NCBI RefSeq assembly: GCF_025447595.1
Contig: NZ_JAOEJU010000027.1
Span: 17,710-81,709 of the forward strand
Reading direction: 5' to 3'
Length of the DNA: 64,000 nucleotides
Source: Pseudomonas koreensis
GTDB taxonomy: Bacteria > Pseudomonadota > Gammaproteobacteria > Pseudomonadales > Pseudomonadaceae
The notes under the pieces are model-generated. The model saw only the letters and a program-made list of their open reading frames with translations, did not search any database and had not been told where the DNA came from. Position numbers and translations under genes: made by a program. Positions 49,864 to 57,760 of this stretch are shown here, in pieces. Every line of letters starts with the position of its first letter. The first letter of the stretch is position 1.

Positions 49864-50718
49864 TTACTTGATCAGGCCGACCCGCGAGAAGTTCGGCAGG
49901 TGGCTGAGTTTCGGTTCCGGCCAGCTCATCCAGACCGCGAAGGCCTTGCCGACGATGTTCTGGTCGGGAACCATGCCCAGCAGATCCTTGGGAATGTTCG
50001 GATCATCCCAGTAGCGACTGTCGTTCGAGTTGTCGCGGTTGTCGCCCATCATGAAGTAGTGCCCGGCCGGCACGGTCCAGGTATGGTCCGGCGTGGCGCG
50101 GTAGCGGCTCATTTCCTTGCGGATCAGGTGCTCGGCGACGCCGAGTTTTTCCTTGTAGAGTTCCGCGCTGCCAAGGGTGCCCGGCTCGGAGCCGACCAGT
50201 TGCTCGGCAATCGACTCGCCATTGACGAACAGACGCTTGTCGGCGGTGTACCGAACGGTGTCGCCCGGCAGGCCGACCACACGCTTGATGTAGTTGACGT
50301 TCGGATCGCTCGGATAGCGGAAAACCATCACATCGCCGCGCTGCGGGTCACCGACTTCGATGACCTTCTTGTCGATCACCGGCAAGCGGATCCCGTAGGA
50401 AAACTTGTTCACCAGAATGAAGTCGCCGACGTCCAGGGTCGGTTTCATCGAGCCGGACGGAATCTGGAACGGCTCCACCAGGAACGAACGCAGCACCAGC
50501 ACGATGAACAACACCGGGAAGAACGACTTGCCGTACTCGACCAGCAGCGGTTCCTTGTTCAGCTTCTCGACCACCACCACGTCAGGCTGGCTGACGCTGC
50601 CCTGATAGGAGGCAATGGCAGCACGCCGACGCGGTGCCAGGATCAACAGATCGAGCAACGCCAACAGACCGCAGACGAACACGGCAATGACCAGCAACAG
50701 CGGGAAATTTAGTGACAT
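49864..50718 (-). CDS. lepB: Signal peptidase I
   Basis: A 284-residue inner-membrane serine protease that removes signal peptides. Two N-terminal hydrophobic segments (about 5-27 and 65-82), catalytic Ser90 in Ile-Pro-Ser-Gly-Ser-Met-Lys-Pro and general base Lys145 in Tyr-Ile-Lys-Arg-Val-Val-Gly, the same numbers as in E. coli; box E is Gly-Asp-Asn-Arg-Asp-Asn-Ser-Asn-Asp-Ser-Arg. 9 bases after lepA, the usual lepA-lepB operon. Confidence 0.97.
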   Translation of the reverse strand: MSLNFPLLLVIAVFVCGLLALLDLLILAPRRRAAIASYQGSVSQPDVVVVEKLNKEPLLVEYGKSFFPVLFIVLVLRSFLVEPFQIPSGSMKPTLDVGDFILVNKFSYGIRLPVIDKKVIEVGDPQRGDVMVFRYPSDPNVNYIKRVVGLPGDTVRYTADKRLFVNGESIAEQLVGSEPGTLGSAELYKEKLGVAEHLIRKEMSRYRATPDHTWTVPAGHYFMMGDNRDNSNDSRYWDDPNIPKDLLGMVPDQNIVGKAFAVWMSWPEPKLSHLPNFSRVGLIK

Positions 50719-50727
50719 AGGACCTGA

Positions 50728-52524
50728 CTATTCCAACCTGAGCACGGCGAGGAAGGCTTCTTGTGGAATTTCCACGTTGCCGACCTGTTTCATGCGTTTC
50801 TTACCGGCCTTCTGCTTCTCAAGCAGTTTTTTCTTACGGCTGACGTCGCCGCCGTAGCACTTGGCCAATACGTTCTTTCTGAGTGCCTTGACGGTTGTCC
50901 GGGCGACGATCTGACCGCCAATGGCAGCCTGGATGGCCACGTCGAACATCTGACGAGGAATCAGTTCTTTCATCTTCTCGGTCAACTGGCGACCTTTGAA
51001 GTGCGAATTGTCACGGTGCACGATCAGCGCCAGAGCGTCGACCTTGTCGCCGTTGATCAGCACGTCCAGTTTCACCAGATTAGCCGATTGGTAGCGATCG
51101 AAATGGTAGTCCAGCGAAGCATAGCCGCGGCTGGTGGATTTCAGACGATCGAAGAAGTCCAGGACCACTTCGTTCATCGGCAGGTCGTAGGTCACTTGCA
51201 CCTGATTGCCGAGGAACAGCATGTCGACCTGCACACCGCGTTTCTCGATGCACAGGGTGATGACGTTGCCCAGGTGCTCCTGCGGTACCAGGATGTTGGC
51301 GCGCACGATCGGCTCGCGCATGTCTTCGATTGCAGACACGTCCGGCAGCTTCGACGGGTTGTCGACGTAAATCGTTTCACCGGTTTTCAGCACCAGTTCG
51401 AAGATTACCGTCGGCGCCGTGGTGATCAGGTCCAGGTCGTATTCGCGCTCCAGGCGCTCCTGGATGATCTCCATGTGCAGCATGCCGAGGAAGCCGCAAC
51501 GGAAGCCGAAGCCCAGTGCGTCGGAGCTTTCCGGGGTGTACTGCAGCGACGAGTCGTTCAGGGTCAGTTTCTGCAGCGCTTCGCGGAAGTCCTCGAAGTC
51601 GTCGGAGCTGACCGGGAACAGACCGGCGTAAACCTGTGGCTGGATGCGTTTGAAACCTGGCAGCACCGGAACGTCCGGGGTGGAGCTCAGGGTCAGGGTG
51701 TCACCGACCGGCGCACCATGAATGTCCTTGATGCTGGCGATGATGAAGCCCACTTCGCCGGCCTTCAGGTCAGCGGTGGCGGTGTGTTTCGGGTTGAACA
51801 CACCGACGCTGTCGACCAGATGCACCTTGCCGGTGGACTTCACCAGGATCTTGTCGCCCTTCTTCACGCGGCCGTGACGCACACGCACCAGAGAAACAAC
51901 GCCCAGGTAGTTGTCGAACCAGGAGTCGATGATCAACGCTTGCAGCGGATCTTCGATGTTGCCGGTCGGCGCAGGAATGGTCGCGACCAGACGCTCGAGC
52001 ACTTCGTCGACCCCCAGGCCGGTCTTGGCGCTGCAAGTGACGGCGTCGGTGGCGTCGATACCGATGATCTTTTCGATCTCGTCCTTCACGCGATCAGGCT
52101 CGGCCTGCGGCAGGTCGATCTTGTTCAGGACCGGCATGACCTCGAGGCCCTGCTCGATGGCGGTGTAGCAGTTGGCCACGGACTGGGCTTCAACGCCCTG
52201 ACCCGCATCGACCACCAGCAACGCACCTTCACAGGCCGCCAGGGAACGGCTGACTTCGTAGGTGAAGTCGACGTGGCCCGGGGTGTCAATGAAGTTCAGC
52301 TGGTAGGTGACGCCGTCTTTGGCCTTGTAATAGAGAGTAACGCTGTGGGCCTTGATGGTGATCCCGCGTTCGCGCTCCAGATCCATGGAATCCAGTACCT
52401 GGGCTTCCATTTCACGCTCGGCCAGGCCACCGCACATCTGGATGAAACGGTCAGCCAGCGTCGACTTGCCATGGTCAATGTGGGCGATGATGGAGAAATT
52501 GCGGATATGACTCAAATCACTCAC
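50728..52524 (-). CDS. lepA: Elongation factor 4 (LepA)
   Basis: A 598-residue ribosome-dependent GTPase that back-translocates stalled ribosomes and aids 30S biogenesis. G1 Ala-His-Ile-Asp-His-Gly-Lys-Ser (14-21), G3 Asp-Thr-Pro-Gly-His-Val-Asp-Phe, G4 Asn-Lys-Ile-Asp, and the LepA-specific C-terminal domain ending in Lys-Lys-Leu-Leu-Glu-Lys-Gln-Lys-Ala-Gly-Lys-Lys-Arg-Met-Lys. First gene of its cluster; upstream lies the lptG terminator rather than mucD. Confidence 0.97.
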   Translation of the reverse strand: MSDLSHIRNFSIIAHIDHGKSTLADRFIQMCGGLAEREMEAQVLDSMDLERERGITIKAHSVTLYYKAKDGVTYQLNFIDTPGHVDFTYEVSRSLAACEGALLVVDAGQGVEAQSVANCYTAIEQGLEVMPVLNKIDLPQAEPDRVKDEIEKIIGIDATDAVTCSAKTGLGVDEVLERLVATIPAPTGNIEDPLQALIIDSWFDNYLGVVSLVRVRHGRVKKGDKILVKSTGKVHLVDSVGVFNPKHTATADLKAGEVGFIIASIKDIHGAPVGDTLTLSSTPDVPVLPGFKRIQPQVYAGLFPVSSDDFEDFREALQKLTLNDSSLQYTPESSDALGFGFRCGFLGMLHMEIIQERLEREYDLDLITTAPTVIFELVLKTGETIYVDNPSKLPDVSAIEDMREPIVRANILVPQEHLGNVITLCIEKRGVQVDMLFLGNQVQVTYDLPMNEVVLDFFDRLKSTSRGYASLDYHFDRYQSANLVKLDVLINGDKVDALALIVHRDNSHFKGRQLTEKMKELIPRQMFDVAIQAAIGGQIVARTTVKALRKNVLAKCYGGDVSRKKKLLEKQKAGKKRMKQVGNVEIPQEAFLAVLRLE

Positions 52525-52630
52525 GGATCAACACTCAAAAAGGCTGCAGGCTTGGCCCGCCGAAAAATAGCCGGGAATTGTACCTGATACACGGCGCAAG
52601 CGTCACGTTCGCCTGTCACCCGGATTGCAT

Positions 52631-52668
52631 GCAAAAACGCCCCGGTCTGGCGACCGAGGCGTTTTCAA
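52631..52668 (-). terminator. Terminator downstream of lptG
   Basis: AAAACGCCTCGGTCG pairs with the complementary arm (one mismatch) around CCAG; followed on the minus strand by TTTTTGC. 30 bases past the lptG stop. Confidence 0.88.
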
Positions 52669-52696
52669 GGCTAAAGCGATAGTGAAACCTTGTTCA

Positions 52697-53758
52697 TCAA
52701 CCGGCTCGACGCAACAACCAGACACCCGCCAGCGCACACACGCCAGCCGGCACCAGCACCGCGAACAGCGGCGAGAAGCCGAACACCAGACTGGATGGCC
52801 CCAGCAGATCCTGAACGATGCGGAAGGTGAAGCCCACCAGCACACCAGTGAACACCCGCTGACCGAGGGTCACCGAACGCAGCGGACCGAAGATGAAGGA
52901 GATCGCCATCAGTACCAGCGCGGCGGTCACCAGCGGCTGCAACACCTTGACCCAAAATGCCAGCCAGTAACGGCCGTTGCTCAGACCCTGATCGGCCAGA
53001 TAGTGGATATAACCCCACAGGCCGGTGATCGACAGCGATTCCGGCGCCATTACCACAGTGCTCAGCAATTGCGGACTCAGGGACACATCCCAGCGCTCGA
53101 CCGGCGTATTGACCACTTCAGTGCTGCGCTCGTGGAATTTGGTGGTGGTCACGTCGGTCAGCTGCCAGTGATCGGTGTCGAACTCGGCGCGCTTGGCGAA
53201 GCTCGAGCTCAGCAGATGACGCTCCTTGTCGAAGTGATAGCGGGTCACGCCATACAGGCGACCGTTGGGCTGCACGGAGTTGATGTGAATGAACTCCTCG
53301 CCCTGACGGTGCCACATGCCGTGCTTGGCGCTTTGCGCATCGCCGCTGCCTTGCGCCAGCGAACGGTTGGCCTGGGCCATGCTCTCGGTGGCCGGGGCAA
53401 CGTACTCGCCGATCAGCACGCCGGCCAGCATCAGTACCAGCATCGGCTTCATCACCGCCCAGACGATACGCCCGATGGACACACCCGCTGCACGCATCAC
53501 AGTCAGCTCGCTGCTGCTCGCCAGACTGCCGAGGCCGATCAGGCAACCGATCAGCGCCGCCATCGGCAACATGTCGTACATGCGGCGCGGCGCGGTCAAG
53601 AGTACGAAGCTCAGGACATCGACCAGGGTGTAGGTGTCACTGACGTCGCCCATCTCGTCGATGAACGCGAACAAGGTTGCCAGGCCAAGAATGATCGCCA
53701 GCACCGCGATGATCGCCATGAACACGCTGCTGCCGATGTAGCGGTCGAGTTTAACCAC
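52697..53758 (-). CDS. lptG: LPS export permease LptG
   Basis: A 353-residue permease that with LptF, LptB and LptC pulls lipopolysaccharide out of the inner membrane towards LptA. YjgP/YjgQ family topology: three N-terminal helices, a periplasmic beta-jellyroll region (about 110-255), three C-terminal helices. Start is GTG at 53758, overlapping the lptF end by eight bases. The start Val-Lys-Leu-Asp-Arg-Tyr-Ile and Met-Ala-Ala-Leu-Ile-Gly-Cys-Leu-Ile-Gly-Leu-Gly fit LptG. Confidence 0.95.
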   Translation of the reverse strand: MVKLDRYIGSSVFMAIIAVLAIILGLATLFAFIDEMGDVSDTYTLVDVLSFVLLTAPRRMYDMLPMAALIGCLIGLGSLASSSELTVMRAAGVSIGRIVWAVMKPMLVLMLAGVLIGEYVAPATESMAQANRSLAQGSGDAQSAKHGMWHRQGEEFIHINSVQPNGRLYGVTRYHFDKERHLLSSSFAKRAEFDTDHWQLTDVTTTKFHERSTEVVNTPVERWDVSLSPQLLSTVVMAPESLSITGLWGYIHYLADQGLSNGRYWLAFWVKVLQPLVTAALVLMAISFIFGPLRSVTLGQRVFTGVLVGFTFRIVQDLLGPSSLVFGFSPLFAVLVPAGVCALAGVWLLRRAG

Positions 53759-54872
53759 GGGCCACCTCCAGCGCTGCGCTGCGACGGCTGGCCAGTTTCA
53801 GGCGCAGAGGTTCCCAGTACAGCAGGCCGAGACCGATGACCAGGAAGATTGCATGCACCCACCACAAGCCGAGCGCCGGTGGAATCTTGCCTTTCTCGAG
53901 GGCGCCGCGGGCGGCAATCAGGATGGTCAGATAAGCCATATAAAGAAGAATCGCCGGCAGCAGCTTGAGGAAACGCCCCTGACGCGGATTGACCCGCGAC
54001 AGCGGCACCGCCATCAGGGTCACGATGAATACCAGCAACGGCAGCGACAGGCGCCATTGCAGTTCGGTTTTCGAGCGGATGTCATCGCTGCCCACCAGAG
54101 ACGAGGTCGGCATGGCGTCACGGTCGGTGACTTCCTCGCTGACATCCGGCTTGGGCAGCAGCACGCCGTAGGTTTCGTAGTGAATGGCGCGGTAGTTGGC
54201 CTGACCCGGGCTGCCGTCGTAGCGGTAGCCGTTGTCGAGAATCAGGTAGCGGTTGCCGTCGGGACGCACTTCCTGACGGCCCTTTTCCGCCACCAGCACG
54301 GAAATTCCGCGATCTTTCTGGTTGGCGCCGAGGTTCTTCTGCGAGATGAACACGCTGCCGAGGTTGACCCGGTCATCGCTCAGGGTTTCGGTGTAGGTCA
54401 CCCGCGTACCGTCGCGCAGGGCCTGGAAGCGGCCGGGCTCGAGTGTGTCGAATTCGGTCAGGGCGTCCTGCTTGTTCAGCAGCAACTGGAACTGGTTGGC
54501 GCCTTGCGGGGCCAGGCTCAGGCTCAGCCACGCAACCACCAGTGCCACCAGGGTGGCCGGGAACAGGGTCATGCGAAACAGACGCTGCTGGCTCATGCCG
54601 GTGGCCGAGAGCACGGTCATCTCGCTTTCCAGGTACAACCGGCCGTACGCCAGCAGGATCCCGAGAAACAGGCCCAGCGGCAGGATCAGTTGCAGGAAAC
54701 CCGGCAGACGGAAGCCCATGATCAGGAACAGCGATCCCGGATCGAGCTGGCCCGCGGCGGCCTGGGCGAGGTATTTGATGAAGCGACCGCTCATGATGAT
54801 GACCAGCAGCACGGCGCTTACCGCACTCAGGGTCAACAGGACTTCGCGGGACAGATAACGGAAGACGATCAA
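53751..54872 (-). CDS. lptF: LPS export permease LptF
   Basis: A 373-residue partner of LptG with the same fold: three helices, periplasmic domain (about 110-265), three helices. Start Ile-Val-Phe-Arg-Tyr-Leu-Ser-Arg-Glu-Val-Leu is typical LptF. I choose TTG 54872, with GGAG 8 bases before; GTG 54881 is also in frame but its GGAG is one base away and so unusable. Divergent from pepA, as in many gamma-proteobacteria. Confidence 0.93.
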   Translation of the reverse strand: MIVFRYLSREVLLTLSAVSAVLLVIIMSGRFIKYLAQAAAGQLDPGSLFLIMGFRLPGFLQLILPLGLFLGILLAYGRLYLESEMTVLSATGMSQQRLFRMTLFPATLVALVVAWLSLSLAPQGANQFQLLLNKQDALTEFDTLEPGRFQALRDGTRVTYTETLSDDRVNLGSVFISQKNLGANQKDRGISVLVAEKGRQEVRPDGNRYLILDNGYRYDGSPGQANYRAIHYETYGVLLPKPDVSEEVTDRDAMPTSSLVGSDDIRSKTELQWRLSLPLLVFIVTLMAVPLSRVNPRQGRFLKLLPAILLYMAYLTILIAARGALEKGKIPPALGLWWVHAIFLVIGLGLLYWEPLRLKLASRRSAALEVARG

Positions 54873-55180
54873 ACCAGACACTCCAGGGTTGTCAGGCTAA
54901 GGCGGCCAAACAAGCAAACGTATCGACGGGCCCGCAAGGCAGAGCCGTCGAAAAAAGATGCGGCATTATCCTGTGATTGAGGGCGCCTGTCACTGCACAC
55001 ACTCACGCAAGCATGCAATCCGTTGAAGATCGTACAACCGAGGGTTGTCAGGCGCGGTGAGCGAGGTTCAAACTGCCGCCTCTGTCGCAGGCACTGGCCT
55101 GCGCCTCTTCTCTCTATAAGCAGGCGACGGCGGACACCGTCGAACGCCTGCGTGTTGACCATTCATTCAGGGATCCGGAC
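54873..55180. other. Divergent control region lptF/pepA
   Basis: About 308 bases. AGGGTTGTCAGGC occurs twice in direct orientation, 54885-54897 (covering the lptF leader) and 55041-55053 (pepA side). At 55034-55048 ACAACC/GGGTTGT forms a small hairpin. A convincing -35/-10 pair could not be assigned. No RNA gene or coding frame seen. Confidence 0.5.
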
Positions 55181-56671
55181 ATGGAACTGGTTGTAAAAAG
55201 CGTTAGCCCAGAAACGTTGAAAACCGCCACCCTGGTGGTTGCCGTCGGCGAAGGCCGCAAACTCGGCGTCGCCGCCAAACAGGTCGACGAACTGAGCGGT
55301 GGCGCCATCAGCGCCGTGCTCAAGCGTGGCGACCTGGCCGGCAAGGTCGGCCAAAGCCTGTTGCTGCACAGCCTGCCGAACCTGAAAGCCGAGCGCGTGC
55401 TGCTGGTCGGCGTGGGCAAGGACGAAGAACTGGGCGACCGTCCGTTCCGCAAGATCGTCGCCGGCATCCTCAACACCCTCAAAGGCCTGGCCGGCAGCGA
55501 CGCCGTACTGGCACTCGATGAAATCATCGTCAAGAACCGCGACAGCTACGGCAAGACCCGCCTGCTGGCCGAAACCCTGGTCGACGGCGAATACACCTTC
55601 GACCAGTTCAAGAGCCAGAAAGCCGAACCGCGCGCCCTGAAGAAAATCACCCTGCTGACCATCAAGGCCGCTCAGGCCGAAGTGCAGCGCGCCGTGAACC
55701 ACGCCACCGCGATTGCCAACGGCATGGCATTCACCCGTAACCTGGGCAACCTGCCACCGAACATCTGCCACCCGACCTTCCTCGGCGAGCAAGCCAAGAA
55801 CCTCGGCAAAGAGTTCAAGGATCTGAAAGTCGAAGTCCTCGACGAGAAGAAGATCAAGTCCCTGGGCATGGGCTCCTTCTACGCCGTCGGCCAGGGCAGC
55901 GCCCAGCCACCGCGCCTGATCGTCATGCAATACAACGGCGGCAAGAAATCCGAGAAGCCGTACGCACTGGTCGGCAAAGGCATCACCTTCGACACCGGCG
56001 GCATCAGCCTGAAGCCGGGCGCCGGCATGGACGAGATGAAGTACGACATGGGTGGCGCCGCCAGCGTGTTCGGTACCCTGCGCGCCGTGCTGGAACTGAA
56101 ACTGCCGATCAATCTGGTGTGCATCCTGGCCTGCGCCGAGAACATGCCGAGCGGCACCGCTTCGCGTCCGGGCGACATCGTCACCACCATGAGCGGCCAG
56201 ACCGTGGAAATCCTCAACACCGACGCCGAAGGCCGTCTGGTGCTGTGCGACGCCCTGACCTACTCCGAGCGCTTCAAACCGCAAGCGGTGATCGACATCG
56301 CCACCCTGACCGGCGCCTGCGTCGTTGCGCTGGGCGCCCACACTTCGGGCCTGCTGGGCAACAACGACGAACTGATCGAGCAACTGCTGAGCGCCGGCAA
56401 GGCTGCCGATGACCGCGCCTGGCAACTGCCGCTGTTCGACGAGTACCAGGAGCAACTGGACAGCCCGTTCGCCGACATCGCCAACATCGGCGGTCCGAAA
56501 GCCGGCACCATCACTGCTGCCTGCTTCCTGTCGCGCTTCACCAAGAACCTGAACTGGGCGCACCTGGACATCGCAGGCACCGCCTGGACCAGCGGCGGCA
56601 AGGACAAGGGCGCAACCGGCCGTCCGGTTCCGCTGCTGACCCAGTACCTGCTGGACCGCGCCAAAGCCTGA
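55181..56671 (+). CDS. pepA: Leucyl aminopeptidase PepA
   Basis: A 496-residue zinc/manganese M17 aminopeptidase, in E. coli also a DNA-binding factor for XerCD recombination at cer and for carAB control. Catalytic domain residues are seen in Gly-Lys-Gly-Ile-Thr-Phe-Asp-Thr-Gly-Gly, Lys-Tyr-Asp-Met-Gly-Gly-Ala and the M17 signature Asn-Thr-Asp-Ala-Glu-Gly-Arg-Leu. Normal length. First gene of pepA-holC and a linked small gene. Confidence 0.97.
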   Translation: MELVVKSVSPETLKTATLVVAVGEGRKLGVAAKQVDELSGGAISAVLKRGDLAGKVGQSLLLHSLPNLKAERVLLVGVGKDEELGDRPFRKIVAGILNTLKGLAGSDAVLALDEIIVKNRDSYGKTRLLAETLVDGEYTFDQFKSQKAEPRALKKITLLTIKAAQAEVQRAVNHATAIANGMAFTRNLGNLPPNICHPTFLGEQAKNLGKEFKDLKVEVLDEKKIKSLGMGSFYAVGQGSAQPPRLIVMQYNGGKKSEKPYALVGKGITFDTGGISLKPGAGMDEMKYDMGGAASVFGTLRAVLELKLPINLVCILACAENMPSGTASRPGDIVTTMSGQTVEILNTDAEGRLVLCDALTYSERFKPQAVIDIATLTGACVVALGAHTSGLLGNNDELIEQLLSAGKAADDRAWQLPLFDEYQEQLDSPFADIANIGGPKAGTITAACFLSRFTKNLNWAHLDIAGTAWTSGGKDKGATGRPVPLLTQYLLDRAKA

Positions 56672-56731
56672 AACCGATGACTGCGAGCGGCGCCTCTCTT
56701 GAGGGGCGCCGCTTTCAGCTCAGGAACCGCA

Positions 56732-57160
56732 ATGACCAAAGTCGACTTTTATATCCTGCCCAGCGCCGATCCTTCGGCTCGCCTGGACTTTGCCTGCAAG
56801 CTCACCGATAAAGCCTGGCGCATGGGCCACCGCATCTACCTGCATTGCAGCGATGCCGCCCAGCGTGATGATCTCGATGCGCGACTGTGGGCGTTCAAGG
56901 GCGAAACCTTCGTGCCTCACGGCCCGGCTGAAAGCGAACCGGAAGGTTTGATCGTGTTGGGACTGGGCGAGGACTGTGGCCAACACACGGATCTGCTGGT
57001 CAACCTCGACCTGAAAGTCCCGGTTTTCGCCAACAAATTCGCCCGGGTGGCGGAGGTTGTGGTGGAAGATCCGGCGATCCGCACTGCGGCGCGGGAGAGT
57101 TTCCGTTTCTACCGCGAACAGGGCTATCCTCTGCAAGACCACCGTTTACAGCGACTCTGA
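56732..57160 (+). CDS. holC: DNA polymerase III subunit chi
   Basis: A 142-residue clamp-loader accessory protein that binds SSB and, with psi, links it to the replisome. The start Thr-Lys-Val-Asp-Phe-Tyr-Ile-Leu is typical HolC; Ala-Cys-Lys-Leu-Thr-Asp-Lys-Ala and the C-terminal Tyr-Arg-Glu-Gln-Gly-Tyr also fit. Start at 56732; the upstream frame reads a hairpin. pepA-holC-valS is the classic gamma-proteobacterial order, here with one small gene inserted before valS. Confidence 0.93.
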   Translation: MTKVDFYILPSADPSARLDFACKLTDKAWRMGHRIYLHCSDAAQRDDLDARLWAFKGETFVPHGPAESEPEGLIVLGLGEDCGQHTDLLVNLDLKVPVFANKFARVAEVVVEDPAIRTAARESFRFYREQGYPLQDHRLQRL

Positions 57161-57168
57161 GTACGCCG

Positions 57169-57561
57169 ATGGACACTCCAAAACCGCTGCAAAAACCCGC
57201 GCACCTGCTGGATGACCTCGAGTCGATCCGCCAGTTGCTGGGCGATGACAACCTGCAACCACCGCTGTTGACCGACACGGTCGATGATGGCGAACAGGAA
57301 CAGATTCCGATGTTGTTCGATTCGGTCGACAACACACCGCAAGCCGTCGAAGCTGCACCCGCGCCGACGCATACCCCGCAACCTGCCGCTGCTGTTGTGG
57401 ATAAGGGCCCCGACGCCCTCCTGCACCTGGACAGCGAACTGCGCGCCGCCGCGCAACTGATCATGCAGGACGTGATCGACGATTTCGCTCCGCACATCGA
57501 AACCGAAATCAAACGTCGCCTCGAGGCGCGGATGGAACGGCTTCTCGGCCAGTACGAATAA
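57169..57561 (+). CDS. Acidic linker protein with repeated short motif
   Basis: A 130-residue protein 8 bases after holC. It is sometimes named a pol III chi-related protein because of its place, but it has no HolC similarity. The first half is acidic and probably disordered, with two similar nonapeptides, Pro-Pro-Leu-Leu-Thr-Asp-Thr-Val-Asp (31-39) and Ile-Pro-Met-Leu-Phe-Asp-Ser-Val-Asp (46-54), then an Ala/Pro-rich linker (58-76), and a C-terminal amphipathic helix pair (about 83-128) with Glu-Arg-Arg-Leu-Glu-Ala-Arg-Met-like charge. The build, motif plus disordered linker plus helical end, is that of an adaptor or scaffold. Function unknown; partners might be replication or polarity proteins. 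Confidence 0.7.
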   Translation: MDTPKPLQKPAHLLDDLESIRQLLGDDNLQPPLLTDTVDDGEQEQIPMLFDSVDNTPQAVEAAPAPTHTPQPAAAVVDKGPDALLHLDSELRAAAQLIMQDVIDDFAPHIETEIKRRLEARMERLLGQYE

Positions 57562-57573
57562 TCCCCCAATCCC

Positions 57574-57661
57574 TTGTGGGAGCGAGCTTGCTCGCGATGC
57601 AGGCACTGCGATCTTTCCTAATATCGCGGCGATGCCATCGCGAGCAAGCTCGCTCCCACAT
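57574..57661. repeat. REPIN upstream of valS
   Basis: Forward REP (57575-57599) and reverse REP (57636-57660), GCTCGCGA ends facing each other across about 37 bases, between the linker-protein gene and valS on the same strand. Confidence 0.9.
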
Positions 57662-57760
57662 TTAGTTCCACGTCCAGTCGCCACTCGCTCGCCCTGCGCC
57701 CCATGCCCCGCTATACTTCCCGGCTTTTCCTGAATAAATGCCAATAGGGTCCCGCCGCGC

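Noticed and set aside
50761..52587. 608-codon plus-strand frame opposite lepA
   Set aside because: Antisense shadow; lepA is full length with all G motifs.
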